NCBI RefSeq assembly: GCF_023073315.1
Contig: NZ_JADPJH010000011.1
Coordinates: 104,494-168,493, forward strand
Direction of reading: 5' to 3'
DNA: 64,000 nucleotides
Origin: Bradyrhizobium sp. 1
Lineage (GTDB): Bacteria; Pseudomonadota; Alphaproteobacteria; Rhizobiales; Xanthobacteraceae
Positions 38,178 to 46,598 of the stretch are shown one piece after another. A program made the position numbers and the translations under genes. Numbering within the stretch: position 1 is the first letter of the stretch; the number at the start of each line of letters is the position of its first letter. The notes beneath the pieces are model-generated. The model ran no database searches. It saw only the letters and a program-made list of their open reading frames with translations, and was not told the origin of the DNA.

Positions 38178-39371
38178 TCAGTAACGCGGCGGCTGCGCCG
38201 GGATCTGCGGGGCCGGGTCGGTCGAAATCGACACCGCCGCACCCGATTGCAGCTTGAGTTGGCCGACGGCGACGACCTTGTCGCCTGCCTTCACGCCCTT
38301 GATGATTTCGACGCGACCGTCGACCCGGCTGCCGGTCTGCACGAAGGTGCGGACCGCGCTCAGGCTGGTCTTGCCGTCCTCTTCCTTCTTCTCGGTGATC
38401 ACGAACACCGAGTCGCCGTACAGCGTGTAGTCGACCGAGGTCTCCGGCACGGTGATCACGGCCGGCTTGTCCGGCAGCACCACCGTGGTGGTCACGAACA
38501 TGCCGGGCTTCAGGATCTTCTCGGGATTGGCGATCGTTGCCTGCACGCGGATGTTGCGAGTGTCGGTGGCGATCTGCGGCTCGATCGTGGTGATCTTGCC
38601 CTCGAAGGTACGGCCCGGATAGGCGTCGACCTTCAGCCGGACGGTCTGGCCAACCTTGAGGTTGCCCGAGTCCTTTTCCGTCACCGTGAAGTTCGCCCAC
38701 AGCTCCGACAGATCGGTCAGCGAGACGATTGCCGTACCGGCCGTCAGATATTGGCCGACCTCGACCTTGCGGACGCCGAGATCGCCGGCGAACGGCGCGC
38801 GCACCAGCTTCTGCGAGATCAGCGCCTCGGTCTTGGCGATGCCTGCCTGCGCCTGGTCGTAGGCGGCCTGCGCGGTATCGACGGTCGCCTGCGGACCGAA
38901 CTGGCGCGAGGCGAGTTGTTTGGCACGGTCGAGCGAAAGCTGCGCGACGGTCGCCTGCGCCTTGTAGTTGGCGAGGTCGCCCTGCTCCGGCGCGTCGAAC
39001 ATCTGCACCAGCGGCGTGCCAGCCTCGATATGCGCACCCGGCTCGAACTTGATCTCGGTAACACGGCCGTTGACGTCGGCGCTGACGTCGACCTGATGCA
39101 CGGCGAACAGCCCGCCGACCGCCGTCAAGAGGTTCGGCACCACCTCGGACTTCGCCTCGGCCGCGCTGACTGCGGTCGGCGGCGGCTTGTTGTTGGCGAA
39201 GAACTGCTTGATCATCTGGCCGCGGAAATAGTTGAACCAGACCAGACCACCGACGAGCACGCCCAGCAGCGTGCCGACGATGATGAACCAGAGCACCGGC
39301 CGGACCGGACGCTTGGGAGCCTTGTTGTCGATCGGTTCGCCCGAAATCTTGTGTTCGGTGACGATGTTCAT
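38178..39371 (-). CDS. RND efflux periplasmic adaptor (membrane fusion protein)
   Basis: A 397-residue adaptor linking pump and outer-membrane channel. One N-terminal anchor helix (VLWFIIVGTLLGVLVGGLVWF) is followed by a lipoyl-type region (VSADVNGRVTEIKFEPGAHIEAGTPL), an alpha-helical hairpin and a beta-barrel domain (LRKVEVGQYLTAGTAIVSLTDL in part). The start at 39371 is one base after the tetR stop, so translation is probably coupled. It ends 76 bases before the pump gene start. Confidence 0.93.
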   Translation of the reverse strand: MNIVTEHKISGEPIDNKAPKRPVRPVLWFIIVGTLLGVLVGGLVWFNYFRGQMIKQFFANNKPPPTAVSAAEAKSEVVPNLLTAVGGLFAVHQVDVSADVNGRVTEIKFEPGAHIEAGTPLVQMFDAPEQGDLANYKAQATVAQLSLDRAKQLASRQFGPQATVDTAQAAYDQAQAGIAKTEALISQKLVRAPFAGDLGVRKVEVGQYLTAGTAIVSLTDLSELWANFTVTEKDSGNLKVGQTVRLKVDAYPGRTFEGKITTIEPQIATDTRNIRVQATIANPEKILKPGMFVTTTVVLPDKPAVITVPETSVDYTLYGDSVFVITEKKEEDGKTSLSAVRTFVQTGSRVDGRVEIIKGVKAGDKVVAVGQLKLQSGAAVSISTDPAPQIPAQPPRY

Positions 39372-39372
39372 G

Positions 39373-40074
39373 TCATGCACTCTCTGCAATCGCCGTCTTG
39401 CCTGCACCCGGCGCCAATTCGTGGCTCAAATGCGAAGCAATTGCGGCGTCGTTAAGTCCGATACCCCTCAGGAGAAACTCACACAGCTGCCGCTCGAGGT
39501 CATTCGCCTTGCCGTAAGCGAGGCAAGGCGTGGCCGGCAGCCTGGTCAGCGCAGCCGTCATCAGCGTGTGATGCGCAAACCAGAACAGGTTGAGCGGATC
39601 GCCGCTGAATGGCCGCGCGTCCCCCGCGGTCACCGCGCGCTCGAGCGAGGCGACGAAGACCGCCCCGATCAGCTTCTCGATCTTGGCATATAGCAGACGG
39701 GCGAATTCGCCATCATCCAAATGACTCGTGGCCATCAGTCGCAGGCGCTGCGCTTCTTCCTGGTCGGGACCGTCAGCGATGTGGAGGAAGTGCTGAACCA
39801 TGCCGCGGATCAGCTCGACCAGGGCAGCCGTCGACGGCTCCCGCTCGAGCAGCTCCATCAAGGCCGGGTCCGCCTCGCACTCGTCGCTGAGGATTTCGGC
39901 GTAGAGCGCCGCCTTGGACGGGAAATGCTTGAACAGCAGCGCCTCGGAAATGGCAGCAGCGGCCGCCACGCTCTTCGTCGTGGTGCCGGTATAGCCGTGC
40001 CGGGCAAAGCAGCGTTTCGCGGCTCCGAGGATCAATTGACGCCTCAGGTCGCTCGTCATACGCAATGAGCTCAT
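39373..40074 (-). CDS. TetR family transcriptional regulator of the efflux operon
   Basis: A 233-residue TetR repressor. The helix-turn-helix is AAKRCFARHGYTGTTTKSVAAAAAISEALLFKHFPSK (in part); the C-terminal ligand domain is typical. It is the first gene of the adaptor-pump operon and likely represses it. A perfect GTGAGT-N4-ACTCAC palindrome lies five bases upstream of the ATG. The arrangement tetR-adaptor-RND matches what I remember for FrrA, the flavonoid-responsive efflux repressor of B. diazoefficiens (unverified). The ATG at 40074 has no Shine-Dalgarno sequence; the alternative ATG at 40059 does not either. Confidence 0.88.
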   Translation of the reverse strand: MSSLRMTSDLRRQLILGAAKRCFARHGYTGTTTKSVAAAAAISEALLFKHFPSKAALYAEILSDECEADPALMELLEREPSTAALVELIRGMVQHFLHIADGPDQEEAQRLRLMATSHLDDGEFARLLYAKIEKLIGAVFVASLERAVTAGDARPFSGDPLNLFWFAHHTLMTAALTRLPATPCLAYGKANDLERQLCEFLLRGIGLNDAAIASHLSHELAPGAGKTAIAESA

Positions 40075-40078
40075 GCTA

Positions 40079-40117
40079 GTGAGTAAGCACTCACCCACGC
40101 AAAAGTCAAGCATTATG
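40079..40117 (-). promoter_or_regulatory. Operator and promoter region of the tetR-RND operon
   Basis: GTGAGT-AAGC-ACTCAC at 40079-40094 is a perfect six-base inverted repeat with a four-base centre, a likely TetR-family operator. Upstream on the minus strand, CATAAT (40117-40112) is a -10-like hexamer; TTGACT (40109-40104) could be a -35, but its matching -10 is poor. Either way the operator would overlap or follow the promoter, fitting repression. Confidence 0.65.
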
Positions 40118-40218
40118 CTGCATCGCAACCTGAAAGCGTTGTAAAATCAGTGGAAATTGGCCGCGCCTGCACGGCCCACGAGCAGGACTACGCCGGCAGG
40201 GGAAGCGGACCGAGCCGC

Positions 40219-40809
40219 CTAGATCGGCTGGAAGCCGAGGTCGCCGCGGATCCGGTTGACGATGTAGGTCCCGTCCCGGGTGGGCAGGATCCGCTCAAGG
40301 CTGGCGCTGTCGATCTTCACATTGGCGAAGCGCGGCCCCGCCGACACGTCGTGGACGGCTTTGGCGAACGCCTCGACCTCAGCCATCGTCGAGATCGCCC
40401 GGCTGTCCTTGATCCCACAGGCCCTGGCTATGTCGACGAGGTCGGCGGCGGCCGAGGTGTGGCTGGTCTGGCCGCCAGTCTCGCCATAGGCCTCGTTGTC
40501 GAGCACGACGATCGAGAGGTTGGAGGGCTTCTGCAGGCCGATGGTGGCAAGGCTGCCCATGCCCATCAGCATCTCGCCGTCGCCGGTGATGACCAGCACC
40601 GGCAGCGTCGGCTGCGCCAAAGCGAGCCCTAACCCGATCATGGCGGCGCCGCCCATGCCGCCCCAGAGATAGAAGTTTCGCGCGTGGTCGCCGGCCGCGC
40701 AGATGTCGTTGGTGGAGGCCCCGAGGCCGCCGATCGCAACGACGTCCTTGCGATCAGCAAGCAGCGTCGAGACCACCTGGCGGCGGTCGAGGAGATTGGC
40801 CTTGCTCAT
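40219..40809 (-). CDS. TPP-binding decarboxylase, small C-terminal subunit (sulfo-/phosphonopyruvate decarboxylase beta-like)
   Basis: A 196-residue subunit carrying the thiamine-diphosphate/magnesium motif GDGEMLMGMGSLATIG, ending in a conserved N-type stretch (NEAYGETGGQTSH). It resembles the ComE (beta) half of two-chain sulfopyruvate or phosphonopyruvate decarboxylases. ATG at 40809 overlaps the upstream gene stop (ATGA), so the two subunits are made together; longer frames upstream are not used. The 2-oxo acid substrate is not revealed by sequence. Confidence 0.85.
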   Translation of the reverse strand: MSKANLLDRRQVVSTLLADRKDVVAIGGLGASTNDICAAGDHARNFYLWGGMGGAAMIGLGLALAQPTLPVLVITGDGEMLMGMGSLATIGLQKPSNLSIVVLDNEAYGETGGQTSHTSAAADLVDIARACGIKDSRAISTMAEVEAFAKAVHDVSAGPRFANVKIDSASLERILPTRDGTYIVNRIRGDLGFQPI

Positions 40810-41351
40810 TTGGTGAAAACCTTGGCGCCGATCAGGCGCTGCGACAGCAGGACGGCGGTGGGGGTGAGCGCGTTGTAGGCCTGGGCTGCGGCCGCCTCCA
40901 GCACGGCCGGCACCTCGGCCGCGTTCGAAGCGCGCAGCACCTTGACGCCCGAGAGTTCGAACACGCCTTGCGTGGTTGATCCCATCGGCACCTGCCACGG
41001 ATTGAACTCGCCCCACTCGCCGCGCATGGTCACGAGTGTGAGGAACGGAAAGCGCAGGACCGGGATCAGCGACAGCATGTTGATGCAATTGCCGACGCCG
41101 CTCGACTGCATCAGCAAGACACCGCGCTGTCCGCCGGTCCAGGCGCCGGCCAGCAGCGCTACACCTTCCTCCTCCGTCGTCAGCGGAATGCCGCGCATCG
41201 TCGACGAGCCCAGCACGCGCTCGATCAGTTTTGAATGGCCGGCATCAGGCACGTAAGGCACCTGCCGGACATCGAAGCGTTGCAATGTTGCGAAAATATC
41301 GTCGGGCCAGTTCGGCTCCGTCGTCTCGGCAGCATCAGCGCAGGCGTGCAT
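40806..41351 (-). CDS. TPP-binding decarboxylase, N-terminal (PYR) subunit
   Basis: A 181-residue subunit resembling the N-terminal PYR half of TPP enzymes. The catalytic glutamate lies in LTTEEEGVALLAGAWTGGQRGVLLMQSSGVGN, which is like the ComD (alpha) subunit of sulfopyruvate decarboxylase. The first 12 residues are hydrophilic and variable. It is co-transcribed with the beta-like gene, with a four-base overlap, and divergent from the P450 gene across 106 bases. Together they form a full ThDP enzyme acting on a 2-oxo acid with an acidic tail, by homology. Confidence 0.83.
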   Translation of the reverse strand: MHACADAAETTEPNWPDDIFATLQRFDVRQVPYVPDAGHSKLIERVLGSSTMRGIPLTTEEEGVALLAGAWTGGQRGVLLMQSSGVGNCINMLSLIPVLRFPFLTLVTMRGEWGEFNPWQVPMGSTTQGVFELSGVKVLRASNAAEVPAVLEAAAAQAYNALTPTAVLLSQRLIGAKVFTK

Positions 41352-41457
41352 TTTCCTGTCCGGTCGGCTTGCAAATCACGACATGACTGTAGACGGTGAC
41401 CCGCGCGGCTCGAAAGAGCGAAAACAGCATATCGGTCTCAACCGGCGAGTATGACGG

Positions 41458-42678
41458 ATGAACGCAAGTGCGAAAGAACTGGCGGCCCATTTCGATCTGG
41501 AGAAGCTGACGCCGGAGTTTTACGCCGATCCCTACCCGACCTATCGTGCACTGCGGGAGAACGAGCCGGTCAAGCGCCTGCGCAACGGCACCGTGTTCCT
41601 GACCCGCTATGACGACCTCGTCGCCGCCTACAAGAACACAAGGTCGTTCAGCTCGGACAAGAAGCGCGAGTTCGCGCCGAAATACGGCGACACGCCGCTC
41701 TACGAGCACCACACCACGAGCCTCGTCTTCAACGACCCACCCGCGCACACCCGCGTGCGGCGCCTGATCATGGGCGCACTGTCGCCGCGCGCAATCGCGG
41801 GCATGGAGCCTGATATCGCCAAGCTCGTCGATGGCCTGCTCGATGGCATCGCCGCCAAGGGCCAATGCGAGCTGATCGAGGATTTCGCCGCCTCCATTCC
41901 CATCGAGGTAATCGGCAATCTGCTCGACGTGCCCCATGACGAGCGTACGCCACTGCGCGACTGGTCGCTGGCGATCCTGGGTGCGCTCGAGCCGGTGGTG
42001 TCGCCTGACGTGGCCGCACGCGGCAACAAGGCGGTGTCGGACTTCCTCGCCTATCTCGAAACGCTGGTCGCGCGCCGGCGCGCGAAGCCCGGCAATCCCG
42101 AGCGCGACGTGCTCACGCGTCTCATTCAGGGCGAAGAGAACGGCGAGCGGCTGACCGAGAAGGAGTTGCTGCACAATTGCATCTTCCTGCTCAATGCCGG
42201 TCACGAGACCACCACCAATCTGATCGGCAACGGTCTGGTCGCGCTCGACCGGAACCCGGATCAGAAGCAGCGGCTGATCGACAACCCCGACATGATCAAG
42301 ACCACCGTCGAGGAGATGCTGCGCTACGAGAGCTCGAACCAGCTCGGCAACCGCATGACGACGGAGAAGGTCGATCTCGGCGGCGTCATGCTCGACGCCG
42401 GCACATCGGTGACGTTGTGCATTGGTGCTGCCAACCGCGACCCCGCGCAGTTTCCGGATCCCGAAAACTTCGACGTCGCGCGCACGCCGAACCGGCATCT
42501 CGCCTTCGCCACCGGCGCGCATCAATGCGCCGGCATGGCGCTGGCGCGGCTGGAGGGCGCGATTGCGATCTCGCGCTTCCTGGCGCGCTTCCCGAACTAT
42601 GCCGTCAGGGACAAGCCGGTGCGCGGCGGACGGGTACGGTTTCGCGGCTTTTTGAGCGTGCCCTGCGCGATCGGCTGA
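41458..42678 (+). CDS. Class I-type cytochrome P450
   Basis: A 406-residue soluble bacterial P450. The I-helix motif is AGHETTT (247-253), the ExxR motif is E286-MLR-R289 (EEMLR), and the heme ligand is Cys357 in FATGAHQCAG, where the usual second glycine of FGxGxHxC is replaced by alanine. It needs an external ferredoxin and reductase; a rhodocoxin-reductase-like gene is at 58156 but no ferredoxin is seen here. The substrate is unknown. It is transcribed away from the TPP decarboxylase genes. Confidence 0.9.
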   Translation: MNASAKELAAHFDLEKLTPEFYADPYPTYRALRENEPVKRLRNGTVFLTRYDDLVAAYKNTRSFSSDKKREFAPKYGDTPLYEHHTTSLVFNDPPAHTRVRRLIMGALSPRAIAGMEPDIAKLVDGLLDGIAAKGQCELIEDFAASIPIEVIGNLLDVPHDERTPLRDWSLAILGALEPVVSPDVAARGNKAVSDFLAYLETLVARRRAKPGNPERDVLTRLIQGEENGERLTEKELLHNCIFLLNAGHETTTNLIGNGLVALDRNPDQKQRLIDNPDMIKTTVEEMLRYESSNQLGNRMTTEKVDLGGVMLDAGTSVTLCIGAANRDPAQFPDPENFDVARTPNRHLAFATGAHQCAGMALARLEGAIAISRFLARFPNYAVRDKPVRGGRVRFRGFLSVPCAIG

Positions 42679-42872
42679 GGCCCGACAACAAAAAAGTCGA
42701 AAACAACCCCATGCACAGTAGCGGAGGCCGGCGGAAGATTGCCCCTGTGGATCCGCATAACCATTTGACGAGGGGAGGCAAATCGGCGGCATCGCGCACC
42801 TCGCCGAGGCCTGACCAATTTGAGCGCGGTGCAGCCGGTTGACGCCGGCACGCAACAATGGAGTGACGAAAG

Positions 42873-44087
<1,215 letters not shown>

Positions 44088-44180
44088 GGTGGCCTGCAGG
44101 CTTGCCCAATGCCCGCTATGAGCCAGCAGCAAGTCCAACCAACGTCCGTTCTGCCGCCGAAAGCGGAAGTAGATTCAGCT

Positions 44181-44308
44181 CGTAGGATGGGTTGAGCTCT
44201 TGCGAAACCCATCAAACTTCATCCTAGCAGTTGGGTCGGACAAGAGGGACTAGACACTGCATTGGTTGTCAGGACGATGGGTTTCGCAAGAGCTCAACCC
44301 ATCCTACG
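44181..44308. repeat. Perfect 33-bp inverted repeat with 62-base spacer (MITE-like)
   Basis: The arm at 44181-44213 begins CGTAGGATGGGTTGAG and is exactly complementary to the arm at 44276-44308 ending AACCCATCCTACG. Each arm also folds on itself (GATGGGTT...AACCCATC). No terminal target-site duplication was identified. It is of the same type as the element at 6859-6950. Confidence 0.9.
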
Positions 44309-44348
44309 GGCTAAGAGCCTCATGTTGAGAATGCTCTCTCCGGCAATT

Positions 44349-45506
44349 TCACACGAACGGCGGGAAGATATCGGGCCGCTTGGGTAGAAGCCGCCGAAAA
44401 TAGCGCCGTCCTTCTTCCGAAACGGTATTGCTGCCGACAAGGAAATCATCGGGCATATGGCGGGTTTTGCCAGCGACGCGATCGAGCGGCACGAGCAGAG
44501 GTTCGATACGCTCGCCGTCATAATGCAGCACCACCGAGCCGCTGCCGGTCAAGGCGCTTTGCGCGGCAAATGCGCCGGCGTCGAAAGCCTCCTTGCGGTC
44601 GGTTTCGTCGATCACGCCGATATATCCGCGCGGCAGATAGCCCAGTGTGTCGACACGCGCCCGCGCTTTAGGAAAACGCGATTTCAGCGCTTTCTGGATC
44701 TCGATGCCGAGATCACCGCCGGTCAATTGCAGATTGCCATGGGCGTCGCGCTCGATCGCCTCGCCCGCCAGCGCCTCGGCGAGAGGCCGGCCGGCTTCGT
44801 CCTGCACGCCCTCGGACATCGAGACGATGCAGCGGCCGAGCCGCGTGTAAACCGCATCGACGTCGTCGAGGAACTGGGCCACCGAGAATGGCTTTTCCGG
44901 TGTGTAGATCAGATGCGGAGCATCGTCGGGCGATTGCTGCCAGCCTGCGGCCGCAGCGGAGAGGAAGCCGGCATGGCGGCCCATGACGATGGCCACATAG
45001 ATGCCGGGCATGGCGCGAAAATCGAGATCGACGCTGACAAGAGCATTGGCGACAAAGGCGGCTGCCGAGATGAAGCCGGGGACGTGATCGTTCTCCATCA
45101 GATCATTATCGATGGTCTTGGGGGCATGCACGAAATGGCAGGGGCCGCTTGATTGCTGCCGCAGCAGTTCGAGCGTTCCGGCGGTGTCGTTGCCGCCAAT
45201 ATAGACAAAGGCGCGGGCGCCCAGCCGGTCCAGAGCCGCGAGGATATCAGAGCATGCACCGGAATCCGGTTTGTCGCGGGTCGATCCGAGAGCCGAATTG
45301 GGCGTGTTGCCGAGGCGGCGGAGTTCGGCCTCGGGCATGGTGGTCAGGTCGACGACGTTCCCCGCCATGAGGCCTCGCACACCATAGCGCGCGCCCAGAA
45401 TGCGCAACGACGGATCATGCCTGCGCGCGGCAAGGATGGCGCCACACAGGGTCTGGTTGATCACGGCGGTGGGGCCGCCGCCCTGGGCGATGACGATTGA
45501 TGGCAT
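44349..45506 (-). CDS. 6-Phosphofructokinase family, PPi-dependent type
   Basis: A 385-residue phosphofructokinase-fold enzyme. The sequence GGNDTAG (Asp107) replaces the GGDGS of ATP enzymes, and PKTIDND with Lys130 replaces the PGTIDND glycine; both changes mark the pyrophosphate-dependent, non-allosteric group. It also has MGRHAGF and the sugar-phosphate-binding region. It would interconvert fructose 6-phosphate and fructose 1,6-bisphosphate using PPi. No neighbouring glycolytic genes are seen. It is followed on the left by the inverted repeat. A sedoheptulose-7-phosphate preference is also possible for this group. Confidence 0.86.
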   Translation of the reverse strand: MPSIVIAQGGGPTAVINQTLCGAILAARRHDPSLRILGARYGVRGLMAGNVVDLTTMPEAELRRLGNTPNSALGSTRDKPDSGACSDILAALDRLGARAFVYIGGNDTAGTLELLRQQSSGPCHFVHAPKTIDNDLMENDHVPGFISAAAFVANALVSVDLDFRAMPGIYVAIVMGRHAGFLSAAAAGWQQSPDDAPHLIYTPEKPFSVAQFLDDVDAVYTRLGRCIVSMSEGVQDEAGRPLAEALAGEAIERDAHGNLQLTGGDLGIEIQKALKSRFPKARARVDTLGYLPRGYIGVIDETDRKEAFDAGAFAAQSALTGSGSVVLHYDGERIEPLLVPLDRVAGKTRHMPDDFLVGSNTVSEEGRRYFRRLLPKRPDIFPPFV

Positions 45507-45639
45507 GGATCCTCTATGACTTGTTTCCGGCTATGCCCCCCTTGGAGTGTGAGAGACGATTGAAGCGAAGATTGGTCAATGCTGCAACGGGCGGCCCGTC
45601 CGCAGTATCGTATCGTGACGCGGGAAAGCTACAGCGAAC

Positions 45640-45708
45640 CCCTGCGCCTCGACGGCGGCGCGCACGGATTTGATGTCGATCACGCCGTCGCCCATCATGC
45701 CGCAGTCG
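45640..45708 (-). pseudogene. Decayed fragment of a sugar phosphate isomerase gene
   Basis: This 69-base stretch matches 46705-46773 inside the isomerase gene at all but a handful of positions, and in the minus frame encodes GMMGDGVIDIKSVRAAVEAQ, matching the intact protein's GMMGDGVIDIKSARAAVEAQ. Similarity ends abruptly on both sides. It is probably the remnant of a tandem or duplicated isomerase gene, cut off when the toxin-antitoxin pair was inserted or the duplicate decayed. Confidence 0.75.
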
Positions 45709-45725
45709 CCAGTGGTAGAAAGCAG

Positions 45726-45753
45726 TTGCCGCCCATACAAAATTTTGTATATT
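45726..45753 (+). promoter_or_regulatory. Promoter and perfect 16-bp operator of the toxin-antitoxin operon
   Basis: ATACAAAATTTTGTAT at 45735-45750 is a perfect palindrome and the likely antitoxin operator. It fills the spacer of a promoter with -35 TTGCCG (45726-45731) and -10 TATATT (45748-45753) at 16-base spacing. The ATG at 45761 follows the -10 by seven bases. Confidence 0.75.
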
Positions 45754-45760
45754 GCGCCCG

Positions 45761-46099
45761 ATGGTCGATTCGAAGCCCGTTGAATTCCGAGGCAGCGCAC
45801 TTGACGATCTGCGTGCGTTTCCGGCCGCAGCCCGGCGCGAGGCGGGACATCAGCTCGACCAAATCCAGCATGGGCGCGAGCCGGACGACTGGAAGCCCAT
45901 GAATACCGTGGGCCGAGGGGTGCGGGAAATTCGAATTCGCGATACCGCTGGCGTTTTCAGAGTTTTGTATGTGGCGAAGTTCGACGACGCGGTCTACGTG
46001 CTGCACTGCTTCCAGAAGAAGACGCAGAAAACGAGCAAAGCGGATCTGAACTTGGCTGCGCAGCGCTACCGGGACTTGTTGAAGGAGCTAGGTCAATGA
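45761..46099 (+). CDS. RelE/HigB-like (Gp49 family) toxin
   Basis: A 112-residue basic toxin of type II systems. The pattern KPVEFRGSALDDLRAFPAAARREAG at the N-terminus, VREIRIRDTAGVFRVLYVAKF and YVLHCFQKKTQKTSKADLNLA match the phage-derived Gp49/HigB family, whose members cleave mRNA on the ribosome. The ATG at 45761 has no Shine-Dalgarno sequence and lies just after the promoter, so the transcript may be leaderless. The toxin gene precedes the antitoxin, as in higBA, with an ATGA overlap. Confidence 0.87.
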   Translation: MVDSKPVEFRGSALDDLRAFPAAARREAGHQLDQIQHGREPDDWKPMNTVGRGVREIRIRDTAGVFRVLYVAKFDDAVYVLHCFQKKTQKTSKADLNLAAQRYRDLLKELGQ

Positions 46100-46377
46100 G
46101 CAAGAAACGCTTCGACAATGTGTGGGATGCAATTGAGGATACACCTGCGCAGGCTGAGAACATGAAGCTCCGTTCGACGTTGATCATGGCATTGAAGAAT
46201 CATATCGCCCGAACAGGGCTAAGCCAGTCGGAGGCGGCTAAGCTGCTTGGTGTTACGCAGCCGCGCATCTCTGACCTCATGCGCGGCAAGATCGAGCTAT
46301 TTAGTCTCGATACCTTGGTCAATATGATCGGAGCTGCCGGCTTGCACGTTGAAATGCGCATCTCGGACGCAGCCTGA
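46096..46377 (+). CDS. XRE-family antitoxin (HigA-like)
   Basis: A 93-residue protein with a C-terminal helix-turn-helix of Cro/XRE type: GLSQSEAAKLLGVTQPRISDLMRGK, residues about 41-65. The N-terminus would contact the toxin. It overlaps the toxin stop by four bases. It is expected to neutralise the toxin and to bind the 45735-45750 operator for autoregulation. Confidence 0.87.
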   Translation: MSKKRFDNVWDAIEDTPAQAENMKLRSTLIMALKNHIARTGLSQSEAAKLLGVTQPRISDLMRGKIELFSLDTLVNMIGAAGLHVEMRISDAA

Positions 46378-46598
46378 TCAACGACCAGCCCCTTGCTCTG
46401 TTTTCTAATCCCGTCTGCGCCCGGGGAAGAATTCGATTCCCATGCGTTTTGCCAACGCTATTTCGACGCAATCGAAAATAACATCCTAGAATGCAGCCAG
46501 ATGCCCGTGCGTTGGGTCATTCGCGACCGGGGCAGCGGGAGAAAGCGCGCTTCAACGCGCAGCAATAGGTCGCAAGCCCATGAGGGTAGCGCGCGCAC
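46378..46598. other. Gap without recognisable gene
   Basis: A 69-codon open frame lies on the plus strand (46393-46602) but has no ribosome-binding site and no family resemblance, and runs into the antisense isomerase gene. I see no repeat or promoter that I can support here. Confidence 0.5.

Noticed and set aside
41335..42858. Minus-strand open frame of 507 codons opposite the P450 gene
   Set aside because: The P450 on the plus strand has all three diagnostic motifs; the antisense frame has none.
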